Below, in pieces: positions 18,667-26,878 of a DNA stretch of 64,000 bases (positions are counted from its first letter, which is position 1; every line of letters begins with the position of its first letter). The notes beneath the pieces are model-generated. The model was not told the origin of the DNA. It did no database searches and saw only the letters and a program-made list of their open reading frames with translations. Both the position numbers and the translations under genes were made by a program. This stretch comes from Sphingobacteriia bacterium (GTDB lineage Bacteria > Bacteroidota > Bacteroidia > Chitinophagales > Chitinophagaceae), in the NCBI GenBank assembly GCA_004294135.1, contig RDZY01000014.1, positions 1 through 64,000 on the forward strand. Direction: 5' to 3'.

Positions 18667-19228
18667 CATCATTCTCTTCTTTAGCATCCGTATCATCATC
18701 TGCGTCCGAAGCAGCATCGTCTCCTCCCTCTTCTCCAAAACCCTCTGTAGCTTCTGTGAGATCATATTTCTCCTCAATATCTGCGAACTTATCGCCCAAC
18801 AAACTTTTGGTGCCATATTGCTGAGGCCCTATTCCTTCTACCCTTGAAACAGCAGGATAATCGAGCCTTGAATTCGTATCCTTATTTACACTTATTAGGG
18901 CAACAAGAAAAGTCCAGTGTTTGGCAAAATCATATTCATAAACAAAGCGCTGATTGGTATCTTGTATTTCACTTCCAATGGTTGTATCCCCCATCAACAA
19001 AGGGTCTACACGATAGGGCTTGTCGTATTTTTCAAAACTAATTTCCCTGCCGCGAAGCCAATTATCATTGCTGCGATAAAAAGTAGCCTGATGCTTGGTA
19101 TCAAACTCAAACGATTTCAAAATAATCGCATGAAGATCTTGAAATGATTGAGTATGCTTAATTACTACATCTCGGTATACCGCATCATCTTCTTCTAAAT
19201 AAATTCTAAATTTTAGTACCGCCATCAA
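18638..19228 (-). CDS. plasmid pRiA4b ORF-3-like (IS1096 TnpR passenger family) protein
   Basis: A 196-residue protein. The N-terminal about 150 residues match the pRiA4b Orf3 fold: VLKFRIYLEEDDAVYRDVVI, LHAIILKSFEFDTKHQATFY, and the downstream FVYEYDFAKHWTFLV. The last about 40 residues are very acidic, rich in Asp, Glu and Ala, a common low-complexity tail. Despite the family name there is no sign of a mobile element here, and chromosomal copies next to miaA are ordinary. The molecular function is unknown. Confidence 0.8.
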   Translation of the reverse strand: MMAVLKFRIYLEEDDAVYRDVVIKHTQSFQDLHAIILKSFEFDTKHQATFYRSNDNWLRGREISFEKYDKPYRVDPLLMGDTTIGSEIQDTNQRFVYEYDFAKHWTFLVALISVNKDTNSRLDYPAVSRVEGIGPQQYGTKSLLGDKFADIEEKYDLTEATEGFGEEGGDDAASDADDDTDAKEENDDAQQSIDFE

Positions 19229-19262
19229 ACCAGAAATTTAAGGTTGAGCTGCAAATTAGGGA

Positions 19263-20681
19263 TTATTTAACGGGTTTGAGGTTCAACACCAGTCCTTTTT
19301 CTAACATAAATTGATAAGCAGCTTCAAATTGGTTGGGAATAATCCCATCCAGTATAGCTTCCCTGATGGCATCTTTTATAATTCCTACACTTTTGCCAGG
19401 AGTTAAACCAAATACTTCCATCACCATTTCCCCTGAAATGGGAGGTTGCCAATTTCTAACCCGATCATTTTCCTCTACCTGAAGCATCCGTTCTTTTACC
19501 AATTCAAAGTTTTGCAGATACCGTTTTACTTTCTGCTTGTTTTTACTGGTAATATCGGCAGAACATAAGGTCATTAAATCTTCAATATCGTCTCCAGCAT
19601 CAAATAATAAACGCCTTACCGCACTGTCAGTAATATTTTCTTTGGTGAGACTAATAGGTCGTAGATGCAAGAGTACCAGCTTCTGCACATATTTCATGGG
19701 CTCGTGTAAGGGCAATTTTAAGCGACCAAATATTTTAGGCACCATTCTAGCACCCACTACTTCATGCCCATGGAAAGTCCACCCATGCCCCTCTTCAAAT
19801 TTTTTGGTGGCTGGTTTGCCTATATCATGCAGCAATGCAGCCCATCTTAACCAGAGATGGTTGGTATGAATTGCAATATTATCTAACACTTCAAGGGTAT
19901 GATAAAAATTGTCTTTATGACCCTTACCATCAATATAAACAGCCCCATGCAAGTCCAGCATCTGCGGCAGTATCACTTTCAATAATCCCGATTTCCACAG
20001 CAAATCCCAACCAATAGCGGGCTTATTGGCTAGCATTATTTTATTTAGTTCATCGGTAATTCTTTCCTGCGAAACAATCTTCATCCGATGAATATTTTCA
20101 CCAATGGCTTTGAAGGTATTGGGGTCAATAGAAAACCCAAGTTGGGTAGCAAATCGAATGGCTCTGAGCATTCTAAGCGGATCGTCGCTAAATGTTTGAA
20201 CCGACTCCAACGGTGTTTTTATGAGTCGCCCAGCAATAGCTTCTAGCCCGTTAAATGGATCTGATAAAGTCCCAAAATCATGCGAGTTTAGGCTGACGGC
20301 CAATGCATTCATGGTAAAGTCGCGCCTATTTTGATCGTCTTCAATTGTACCCTCTTCTACTGCTGGCTTTCTGCTATCCTGTTGATAACTTTCTTTTCGG
20401 GCTCCCACAAATTCAATTTCAAAGTCGTTGAACTTAACTTGTGCCGTTCCGAAATTCTTAAAAAAAGCGACCATTGGCTTTGGATTCAGCGTGGCGGAAT
20501 AGGCATTGGCCAATTCAATACCATCACCAAGACAAACAATATCTGCGTCTTTTACTGGTCGCCCAATTATTTTGTCGCGAACAAACCCGCCAATCAAATA
20601 AGCAGGCATATTTAAACGAGCAGCAACTGCACCTATCTGCTCAAAAATAACTAGTTCTTGTTTTGTAAAAGAGATATTCAT
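19263..20681 (-). CDS. CCA tRNA nucleotidyltransferase / HD-domain poly(A) polymerase family
   Basis: A class II nucleotidyltransferase of 472 residues that adds or repairs the tRNA 3' CCA end. The N-terminal GGFVRDKIIGRPVKDADIV provides the metal-binding acidic pair. The RRDFTMNALAVS and RMLRAIRFATQLGF motifs follow. A C-terminal HD domain has HTLEVLDNIAIHT and ALLHDIGKPATK. I start at ATG 20681 rather than 20708, because a perfect -7 box (TATCTTTG) ends 5 nt upstream and the nine extra residues are not family-like. Confidence 0.93.
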   Translation of the reverse strand: MNISFTKQELVIFEQIGAVAARLNMPAYLIGGFVRDKIIGRPVKDADIVCLGDGIELANAYSATLNPKPMVAFFKNFGTAQVKFNDFEIEFVGARKESYQQDSRKPAVEEGTIEDDQNRRDFTMNALAVSLNSHDFGTLSDPFNGLEAIAGRLIKTPLESVQTFSDDPLRMLRAIRFATQLGFSIDPNTFKAIGENIHRMKIVSQERITDELNKIMLANKPAIGWDLLWKSGLLKVILPQMLDLHGAVYIDGKGHKDNFYHTLEVLDNIAIHTNHLWLRWAALLHDIGKPATKKFEEGHGWTFHGHEVVGARMVPKIFGRLKLPLHEPMKYVQKLVLLHLRPISLTKENITDSAVRRLLFDAGDDIEDLMTLCSADITSKNKQKVKRYLQNFELVKERMLQVEENDRVRNWQPPISGEMVMEVFGLTPGKSVGIIKDAIREAILDGIIPNQFEAAYQFMLEKGLVLNLKPVK

Positions 20682-20686
20682 TGCCA

Positions 20687-20694
20687 CAAAGATA
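20687..20694 (-). promoter_or_regulatory. -7 box 5 nt before the CCA-enzyme ATG
   Basis: The minus strand reads TATCTTTG, an exact TAnnTTTG, then TGGCA and ATG. This spacing predicts a leaderless or nearly leaderless mRNA. Confidence 0.5.
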
Positions 20695-20744
20695 ATTCTT
20701 ACAACCATTCTGAACTACGCCAAGCAACCAATACAAACAAGAAC

Positions 20745-21746
20745 TTAAAATGAGGGGGGTAAAGAGTACTGCAACTGGGCGTTATCTATTTTTTCTGCAC
20801 AGTCAAAATGATTGAGTGGACAGTGTTTTTTTCCATGCGTGCCGCAAGGTCTGCATGCCAATGGCTTATTTATTTCAACAATATGATTCAAACTAGAAAG
20901 TGGCCCGTAACCAAAAGCAGGAATGGTAGAACAATACACCGCTGTTACTGGCGCATCCGTTGCCGAGCAAAAATGCATGGGTGCAGAGTCATTTACATAA
21001 TTCATTAAAGCGTTTTTCATCAAAGAAGCGGACTGAAGAAAGCTGTATTTACCCGCCAGATTGATGCAGTTGTGCTTGCCCGTAGCCGCTATAATTCGTT
21101 CACACAAAACCTGATCAAGCGGAGCGCCCAGTAAATAAACCATTAATTCATTGGGGAGGGACTGAATAAATTTAATCCATTTATGTTCGGGGAATTGCTT
21201 GGTGTACCAAACAGAAGAAGGAGCAATACAGATATAGACATGCTGTTTCAATTTTAGAACGGCCGAATCATCTGCTAACGAGGGATAAAGCTTGGGCTTG
21301 TGCAATGGAAAATCTCCCAGCACTTGAATCAGTTGATGATTTCTTTCAATTTCATGTAAACCTTTACCTGCAAGCATTTGATGAGGTATTACGCGATTAA
21401 AAAAGAAGTGAAAAGGATTTTTGTCAAACCCAATGCGCAAGTCAGCTCTAGAGAAAGCAGTCAAGAATCCCGTAGCAGCATAACGTTGAACATTCACAAC
21501 CACATCATAATGTTGTTTTCTTATTTGAGATAGTAAGCCAAAAAGATTGCGGTATTTAGATTTTTTTTTATCCCAAATAAGGGTGTTGTGTAAAAAGGGG
21601 TGGTCGTTAAAAAGCGATTCATTGCCCTTTCTAACTAAAATATCAATAGCGAGTGTTGGAAAACTTTGGTGAAGGGATTCCAATAATGAAGTGGCTAAAA
21701 CCACGTCCCCAATAAAAGCAGTTTGAATAATCAATATGCGCTGCAT
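20745..21746 (-). CDS. family 9 glycosyltransferase (heptosyltransferase-like)
   Basis: A 333-residue GT9 enzyme of the ADP-heptose:LPS heptosyltransferase superfamily. The N-terminus RILIIQTAFIGDVVLATSLL matches the family opening, including the conserved GD. The donor-domain strand VYICIAPSSVWYTKQFPEHKW and the later NDSAPMHFCSA are the second-domain signatures. A C-terminal cysteine-rich stretch (ACRPCGTHGKKHCPLNHFDC) is common in Bacteroidota members. It likely builds lipopolysaccharide core; the sugar is not certain. Confidence 0.88.
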   Translation of the reverse strand: MQRILIIQTAFIGDVVLATSLLESLHQSFPTLAIDILVRKGNESLFNDHPFLHNTLIWDKKKSKYRNLFGLLSQIRKQHYDVVVNVQRYAATGFLTAFSRADLRIGFDKNPFHFFFNRVIPHQMLAGKGLHEIERNHQLIQVLGDFPLHKPKLYPSLADDSAVLKLKQHVYICIAPSSVWYTKQFPEHKWIKFIQSLPNELMVYLLGAPLDQVLCERIIAATGKHNCINLAGKYSFLQSASLMKNALMNYVNDSAPMHFCSATDAPVTAVYCSTIPAFGYGPLSSLNHIVEINKPLACRPCGTHGKKHCPLNHFDCAEKIDNAQLQYSLPPSF

Positions 21747-21750
21747 GGTG

Positions 21751-21758
21751 CAAAATTA
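21751..21758 (-). promoter_or_regulatory. -7 box 4 nt before the GT9 ATG
   Basis: The minus strand reads TAATTTTG, an exact TAnnTTTG, then CACC and ATG. This predicts transcription starting at or next to the start codon. Confidence 0.5.
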
Positions 21759-21841
21759 CGTTTCTATGCGTATTTGAAGTGCATTCAATGAAATCAACAT
21801 TCAAAATGAATATTTGCGGAGGCTGGCTTATCCCGAACCTG

Positions 21842-21849
21842 TATTTTTG
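21842..21849 (+). promoter_or_regulatory. -7 box of the dapD promoter
   Basis: TATTTTTG matches TAnnTTTG exactly and ends 14 nt before the dapD ATG. A -33 TTTG at the normal spacing is not seen. Confidence 0.45.
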
Positions 21850-21863
21850 CAAAAAATGTAACC

Positions 21864-22673
21864 ATGTTAAAAGAAATCATTTTAAAAGCCTGGGATGATC
21901 GGGCATTATTGAAAGAAGCAGTGTATAGTGAAGCAGTAAAAGAAGTTATAGAAGCAGTGGATAAAGGGCATTTGAGGGTAGCTTCTCCAACAGAGCATGG
22001 TTGGGTAGTTAATGAGTGGGTTAAACAGGCCATACTGATGTATTTTGGCATTCAACAAATGCAAACTTGGGATACACCACCTTTTGAATTTTTCGATAAA
22101 ATGTTATTGAAAAAAAATTACAAAGAATTGGGCGTGAGGGCTGTACCTCCAGCTACTGCAAGATATGGTGCTTATATTGCTAGGAATGTAGTGTTAATGC
22201 CCAGCTATGTAAATATTGGAGCTTACGTAGATGAGGGTGCAATGGTAGATACATGGGCTACGGTAGGAAGCTGCGCACAGATTGGTAAAAATGTTCACCT
22301 AAGTGGAGGCGTAGGCATTGGAGGTGTTTTAGAACCGCTACAGGCGAGTCCCGTTATTATTGAAGACGGATGTTTTATTGGCAGCAGATGTATTGTAGTA
22401 GAAGGAGTTATAGTAGAGAAAGAAGCAGTACTTGGTGCGAATGTAGTACTTACACAATCTACCAAAATAATTGACGTGAGCAGATCTACTCCTATTGAAA
22501 TGAAAGGCAGGGTACCTGCAAGAAGTGTGGTAATACCAGGTAGTTACGCCAAGCAATTTAATGCGGGTGAATACCAAGTAAGTTGCGCCTTAATTATAGG
22601 CCAGCGAAAAGAAAGTACCGATTTAAAAACCAGTCTGAATGATGCATTGAGAGACTTTAATATAAGTGTATAA
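21864..22673 (+). CDS. dapD: 2,3,4,5-tetrahydropyridine-2,6-dicarboxylate N-succinyltransferase
   Basis: A 269-residue acyltransferase that uses succinyl-CoA in the succinylase branch of lysine/diaminopimelate synthesis. Family features: VNEWVKQAILMYFGIQ, FEFFDKM, RYGAYIARNVVLMPSYVNIGAY, and the hexapeptide-repeat left-handed beta-helix (about 100-225), including GGVGIGGVLEPLQA and EDGCFIGSRC. It is followed without a gap by the EamA transporter gene (stop and start share one base). Confidence 0.96.
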   Translation: MLKEIILKAWDDRALLKEAVYSEAVKEVIEAVDKGHLRVASPTEHGWVVNEWVKQAILMYFGIQQMQTWDTPPFEFFDKMLLKKNYKELGVRAVPPATARYGAYIARNVVLMPSYVNIGAYVDEGAMVDTWATVGSCAQIGKNVHLSGGVGIGGVLEPLQASPVIIEDGCFIGSRCIVVEGVIVEKEAVLGANVVLTQSTKIIDVSRSTPIEMKGRVPARSVVIPGSYAKQFNAGEYQVSCALIIGQRKESTDLKTSLNDALRDFNISV

Positions 22674-23614
22674 TGAAGCCCCAAGGCAAGCAAGCAATAC
22701 GCGTCTCAGGTTTCTTAATTAGTGTGATAGCGGCGGTACTTTTTTCTACCAAAGCCATATTTGTTAAATCAGCATATAAGCAAACTGGTGTAGATGCGGT
22801 AACCTTACTTACATTGAGAATGCTTTTTTCACTGCCTTTTTATCTTGTCGCGGCTTGGTTAGTAGGGCGTAAGGAGGATAAAAAAACCTTGACAACAAAA
22901 CAGTATTTGTGGATTATTACGTTGGGCATATTAGGGTATTACCTCAGTAGTGTATTTGATTTTATTGGTTTGCAATATGTTTCGGCAGGATTGGAGCGGT
23001 TGATATTATTTTTATATCCAACTTTTTCCGTTCTGCTGAATACCTTTCTTTTCAAAGCCAAGCTCACCCGTACACAATTGATTGCACTTGTATTAACTTA
23101 CGCGGGTATTGGGATAGCATATTTGGGTGAATTACAGCAAGTAGAATTACACAATAGCCAGTTTTACTTTGGGTCGCTGATGATTTTTTTCTGTGCCATC
23201 ACTTATTCAGTTTATTTAGTGGGAACAGGAAGAATGGTAAACCGAGTAGGTGTTACCCGTTATACAACTTATGTAATGCTCTCCTCTACCGCAGGCATAT
23301 TCATACATTTTTTACTGAAAAGAAATGTACAATATATCTCTTTTACCACCCCATTAATGGGCTATAGTATTGCACTGGCAATTATAGCAACAGTGATTCC
23401 TTCATTTATGATGAGCAGTGGAATGAAAAAAATAGGTAGTAATAATGTATCTATTATTACCAGTATTGGTCCAGTATCTACCACTTTACAAGCTTATTAT
23501 TTTCTAGATGAAAAAATTTTAGACGTCCAAATTATAGGTACTATAATGGTAATCATTGGGGTTGTATTAATTGGATGGCAATTCAGCTCTACTGCGGAAA
23601 AACCAATTGCTTAA
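22673..23614 (+). CDS. EamA/DMT-superfamily transporter
   Basis: A 313-residue protein with about ten transmembrane helices arranged as two EamA repeats (about 13-145 and 160-300). The first begins GFLISVIAAVLFSTKAIFVK, and the second has SLMIFFCAITYSVYLVG. Members export amino acids, purines or other metabolites. The ATG overlaps the dapD stop (TAATG), so translation is coupled. Coupling to dapD suggests a link to amino-acid metabolism, but the substrate is unknown. Confidence 0.88.
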   Translation: MKPQGKQAIRVSGFLISVIAAVLFSTKAIFVKSAYKQTGVDAVTLLTLRMLFSLPFYLVAAWLVGRKEDKKTLTTKQYLWIITLGILGYYLSSVFDFIGLQYVSAGLERLILFLYPTFSVLLNTFLFKAKLTRTQLIALVLTYAGIGIAYLGELQQVELHNSQFYFGSLMIFFCAITYSVYLVGTGRMVNRVGVTRYTTYVMLSSTAGIFIHFLLKRNVQYISFTTPLMGYSIALAIIATVIPSFMMSSGMKKIGSNNVSIITSIGPVSTTLQAYYFLDEKILDVQIIGTIMVIIGVVLIGWQFSSTAEKPIA

Positions 23615-23634
23615 TTAAATAATAAACGCAGTTG

Positions 23635-25494
23635 CTAAGCATAGGAAGTATCCAATTCACTTAGTTTTTCAAATTGATCAATGGTTAATGGCTTGGTGAT
23701 AAAATGGGTTACATTACTAAACTTCTTTGATTTTTCATAGTCACTATGGTCAATAGAAGAAGTTAGAATAACAACAGGCCAAGGCTGGCTCATTTTTTCA
23801 TATTCATGAAGAAAATCCCAACCTGATCTACCAGTAAAATTCAAATCGAGAAATATCTTCCTTTTTAGGGTAGGATTTTCTTTCATATATTTCAAAGCAT
23901 CGTCAATATCATCAAATACGCTCACGGGCAAACTTGGAAGTACATTCCTTATAATTAATTCATTTAACTTATTAACCAGATGGTCGTCGTCTACTAAACA
24001 TATTTCTTCTATTTGCTGATTCAGCAGAAATTTATTGAGTGAAATACTATTGGAAGAGGCAAAGTTAATCTGGTCATTCAACTTGTATATGGCATCATTC
24101 ATCAGATTTGCAGATAATTCAATATCAGCAAATATTTGCCCATAAGTCAACAAATTATGATCTTGAAACTTTGCAGTTTGTAGAAGTTGCAAAATTTTAG
24201 AGAACTCATGTCGCAGTTCATGCGAAGTGATGAAAGATATTTTTTTCAGATGAGTCATCTGTTCTTGCACTTCTTTTTCGGAAACCTTTTTGAGGGTAAT
24301 ATCTTTTTGAATGGTGATATAACCAGTAACTGCTCCATCTTTATCATACAAGGTCTCGATCATGATATCGAGCCAAAGTTTTGATCCGCTTTTTGTATAG
24401 TATAAAATTTCTGCTCTAATTCCCCTACCCTGTTTAATAACCCTACCAATTCTGTCTAATGTTTCTTTACTGGTATCTACACCTTTTAATATACTTCCTG
24501 GTTGTTTACCGCTCACTTCTTTTAAAGAATAACCAGTTAGTTTAACGAAAGCATCATTCACCCAATTAATTTGGTTACTTGCATTGCATAAGATAATAAT
24601 ACTACTAATTTTCTGGGCGACTTTGGTAAATTTTCCAAATTCAATTTTAGTAGTTTCCATCAGATCTTGCTGACGCTTTATTTGTAACTGTGCTTCTTTA
24701 ATAGCGGTTATATCAATAGATGTACCAGCATATCCTAGAAACTCACCTATCCGATTGTACATTGGATTCCCCTTAGTATTCATCCACCTATAGTTACCAT
24801 CTACTTTCAAAAATCGGTATATAATTGAATAGGGACTTTGCTGAATAAATGCATCTTTTCTTTCATCTAAGATTCTTTCTAAGTCTTCAGGATGTATGGC
24901 TTGCAACCACCCATTACCCAACTCGTCTTCTATTTCAGTACCTCTGAATACAGTCCAAGCTTTATTTACAAAACTAATTTGATGGTATTGATCACTTACC
25001 CACATTAAGTCTGGCATATAGTTGGCAATCTCTCTAAACCATTCTTGGTTGTGACTAAGATCAACTTGTTGATCATTAAAACCAGTAGTATAATTTTCTG
25101 ATTTTTTTCCTACTATTGACAACGAAGCGTCTTTTCCGATCATGAGTACCCCAGTGGGGAGCTCTCTTTTATCAAAAACAATGGTAAGATCAAAATGAAT
25201 CACAGAATGACTAAATTCCATTCCGGGCATCTTAAACCGAAGTGCTACAGTATTTACAGTTTTTCTAATACAATCGTTTACAGCACTCTTAAACATCCCA
25301 ACTTCATTTGAGGCAAATAAAGCATCAATATTAACACCCATCATTGATTCTCCAACAATTTGGTAATAGCGCTTGAAAGATTCATTACAAAAACAAATAT
25401 TCCCATTTAAATCAGTAGTAACAATATAATGGTTGTTACTATTAATCATTTGTGAAAGGTTTTTATCTAAGCTGTACGGGTATCGCATACACAA
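23635..25494 (-). CDS. PAS-PAS-PAS / H-box / receiver protein without kinase ATPase domain
   Basis: A 619-residue cytoplasmic signalling protein. PAS-like domains lie at about 20-125, 150-270 (with HPEDLERILDERKDAF and a PAC ending SIDITAIKEAQ) and 293-402. Then comes a helical segment with FITSHELRHEFSKI, where H425 sits as in a HisKA phospho-acceptor box. Where the HATPase_c domain should follow there is only about 60 residues of helix, then a receiver domain (about 496-612) with D502-D504, phospho-acceptor D550 and K601. No N, G1 or G2 boxes occur, so it cannot autophosphorylate alone. Another ATG at 25488 is equally possible. See the paralogue at 26879. Confidence 0.85.
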   Translation of the reverse strand: MCMRYPYSLDKNLSQMINSNNHYIVTTDLNGNICFCNESFKRYYQIVGESMMGVNIDALFASNEVGMFKSAVNDCIRKTVNTVALRFKMPGMEFSHSVIHFDLTIVFDKRELPTGVLMIGKDASLSIVGKKSENYTTGFNDQQVDLSHNQEWFREIANYMPDLMWVSDQYHQISFVNKAWTVFRGTEIEDELGNGWLQAIHPEDLERILDERKDAFIQQSPYSIIYRFLKVDGNYRWMNTKGNPMYNRIGEFLGYAGTSIDITAIKEAQLQIKRQQDLMETTKIEFGKFTKVAQKISSIIILCNASNQINWVNDAFVKLTGYSLKEVSGKQPGSILKGVDTSKETLDRIGRVIKQGRGIRAEILYYTKSGSKLWLDIMIETLYDKDGAVTGYITIQKDITLKKVSEKEVQEQMTHLKKISFITSHELRHEFSKILQLLQTAKFQDHNLLTYGQIFADIELSANLMNDAIYKLNDQINFASSNSISLNKFLLNQQIEEICLVDDDHLVNKLNELIIRNVLPSLPVSVFDDIDDALKYMKENPTLKRKIFLDLNFTGRSGWDFLHEYEKMSQPWPVVILTSSIDHSDYEKSKKFSNVTHFITKPLTIDQFEKLSELDTSYA

Positions 25495-25509
25495 TTATTG
25501 AAGTAGTAA

Positions 25510-25911
25510 TCAGCCGCTTTTAACTAACATTTTTTTATGAGAATAACGATCTACTAGATCAGGCAATAAAGCAAAATCTCTCGACTTGTCTAGAAAAAAA
25601 TCAGCTCCTATCCTTAAACATTCATCCCTATATATAGTATAAGGTGTATTCGTAAGAATGATCACAACAAGAGTATATTCATACAATGCTTTAACTTTCC
25701 TAAGCATTTCTAACCCACTCATCCCAGACAAATTAATATCAAGAATTAACATATCAGTTTGATCTTGCGCTAATGCCTTCAATCCGTCTTCAGCATTTAT
25801 TGCGAAACGAATAATATTAACTGAAGCTTTATTGTATAAAATTTCAGAGAGCTGTTGCATTATTAAGCTTGCCCCGTCTACAATTAATATATTTAAAGTT
25901 CTCAAAATCAT
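25510..25911 (-). CDS. stand-alone receiver-domain response regulator
   Basis: A single REC domain of 133 residues with no output domain. Phospho-acceptor D58 (LILDINLSGMSG), T87 and K109 (LDKS) are in place. The usual acidic pair near the N-terminus is reduced to D12-G13, so metal binding may be altered. I start at ATG 25911. The longer frame to 25992 would translate a perfect inverted repeat and adds a hydrophobic, non-family extension. It lies 16 bp upstream of the PAS/REC gene on the same strand and is likely co-transcribed with it. Confidence 0.8.
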   Translation of the reverse strand: MILRTLNILIVDGASLIMQQLSEILYNKASVNIIRFAINAEDGLKALAQDQTDMLILDINLSGMSGLEMLRKVKALYEYTLVVIILTNTPYTIYRDECLRIGADFFLDKSRDFALLPDLVDRYSHKKMLVKSG

Positions 25912-25939
25912 ACTGATAAATCCAAGTAAAGGTAAGAAT

Positions 25940-25978
25940 GAAAAAAAGAAAGCTTTGTAGAACGTGCTACAAAGCTTT
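25940..25978 (-). terminator. Inverted repeat with T-rich tail upstream of the receiver gene
   Basis: AAGCTTTGTAG and CTACAAAGCTT form a perfect 11-bp stem around a 6-nt loop. On the minus strand it is followed by a T-rich tract (TTCTTTTTTTC). It may end transcription from the NarL-type gene or act as an attenuator or operator for the receiver gene. Confidence 0.55.
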
Positions 25979-26138
25979 TGTAGTTTAGACACTACAATTG
26001 GATTTATAAAATATTGGATTTAAAACAATAATATTAAATTGAATTATTTTACAAAAATAAAGTAGTTCCAATAATTAACATGTAGTAAGAAGATTATGTG
26101 ATTGTAGAATAAAACACAAATAAAATGTAGTACAAAAA

Positions 26139-26771
26139 CTACATTTCGGCAATTTTATGCTCAATCGCATACTTAATTAAGTCAGCATTGCTCTTCAAGT
26201 TCATTTTATCCATAATTCGAGAACGATAGGTACTAATGGTGTTTACATTCAAACAAAGTATTTCACTAATTTCAGAAATTGACTTGCCTGCATAAATCAT
26301 TTTTAACACCTCAAACTCTCTATCGGAAAGAGTTTCATGGGGAAGTTTGGTTTGATCAGAATCAAGCGAGCCTGCTAAAACCTCAGCTACTTTATTAGTG
26401 ATATACTTTCTTCCACTAAGTATTTGCTGAACTGCAGTAACCAACTCATAAGGAGCACTCTCTTTGGTAATATAACCTGATGCACCAGCTTTAATAGCCC
26501 TAACAGCATAGAGCTCGGGGGAGTGCATACTGAGCATTAATACAGGTATATGCGGCATATTAGTCTTTATCTGACGGAGAATTTCAATACCAGAATATCC
26601 AGGCATACTGATGTCAGAAATAATAATATCCCAGTTTTCTTTAACCGCTTTTTTGAATAATTCAGCTGAATCTGCTACATCGTGAATATCAGCAAACGGA
26701 AGAGACTCAAGTAATATTTTTTTGAGCCCCTCACGTATCAGCGAGTGGTCATCGGCTATAAGAATTCGCAT
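26139..26771 (-). CDS. NarL/FixJ-type response regulator
   Basis: A two-domain regulator of 210 residues. The receiver (about 1-120) has ADDHSLIREGL and phospho-acceptor Asp in DIIISDISMPGYSG. The C-terminal LuxR-type HTH (about 145-208) has LSDREFEVLKMIYAGKSISEI and NVNTISTYRSRIMDKM. It probably binds DNA as a dimer when phosphorylated. ATG 26771 gives the usual N-terminus MRILIADDHS; an ATG eight codons upstream (26795) is possible. The stop codon lies inside a small inverted repeat (ATGTAG...CTACAT). Confidence 0.93.
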   Translation of the reverse strand: MRILIADDHSLIREGLKKILLESLPFADIHDVADSAELFKKAVKENWDIIISDISMPGYSGIEILRQIKTNMPHIPVLMLSMHSPELYAVRAIKAGASGYITKESAPYELVTAVQQILSGRKYITNKVAEVLAGSLDSDQTKLPHETLSDREFEVLKMIYAGKSISEISEILCLNVNTISTYRSRIMDKMNLKSNADLIKYAIEHKIAEM

Positions 26772-26878
26772 ATTATAATTAGACTTTCCCTTCAATTAAA
26801 TAAATTTAATGTATTAAAGATAGGGAATATGCCGATTTCAATGCATAATAAAATTGATTTTAAATTAATTATCAATTT

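Noticed and set aside
18667..18816. N-terminal extension of miaA
   Set aside because: The extra 50 residues are an out-of-frame reading of the acidic tail of the upstream pRiA4b-type gene. MiaA proteins start just before the P-loop.
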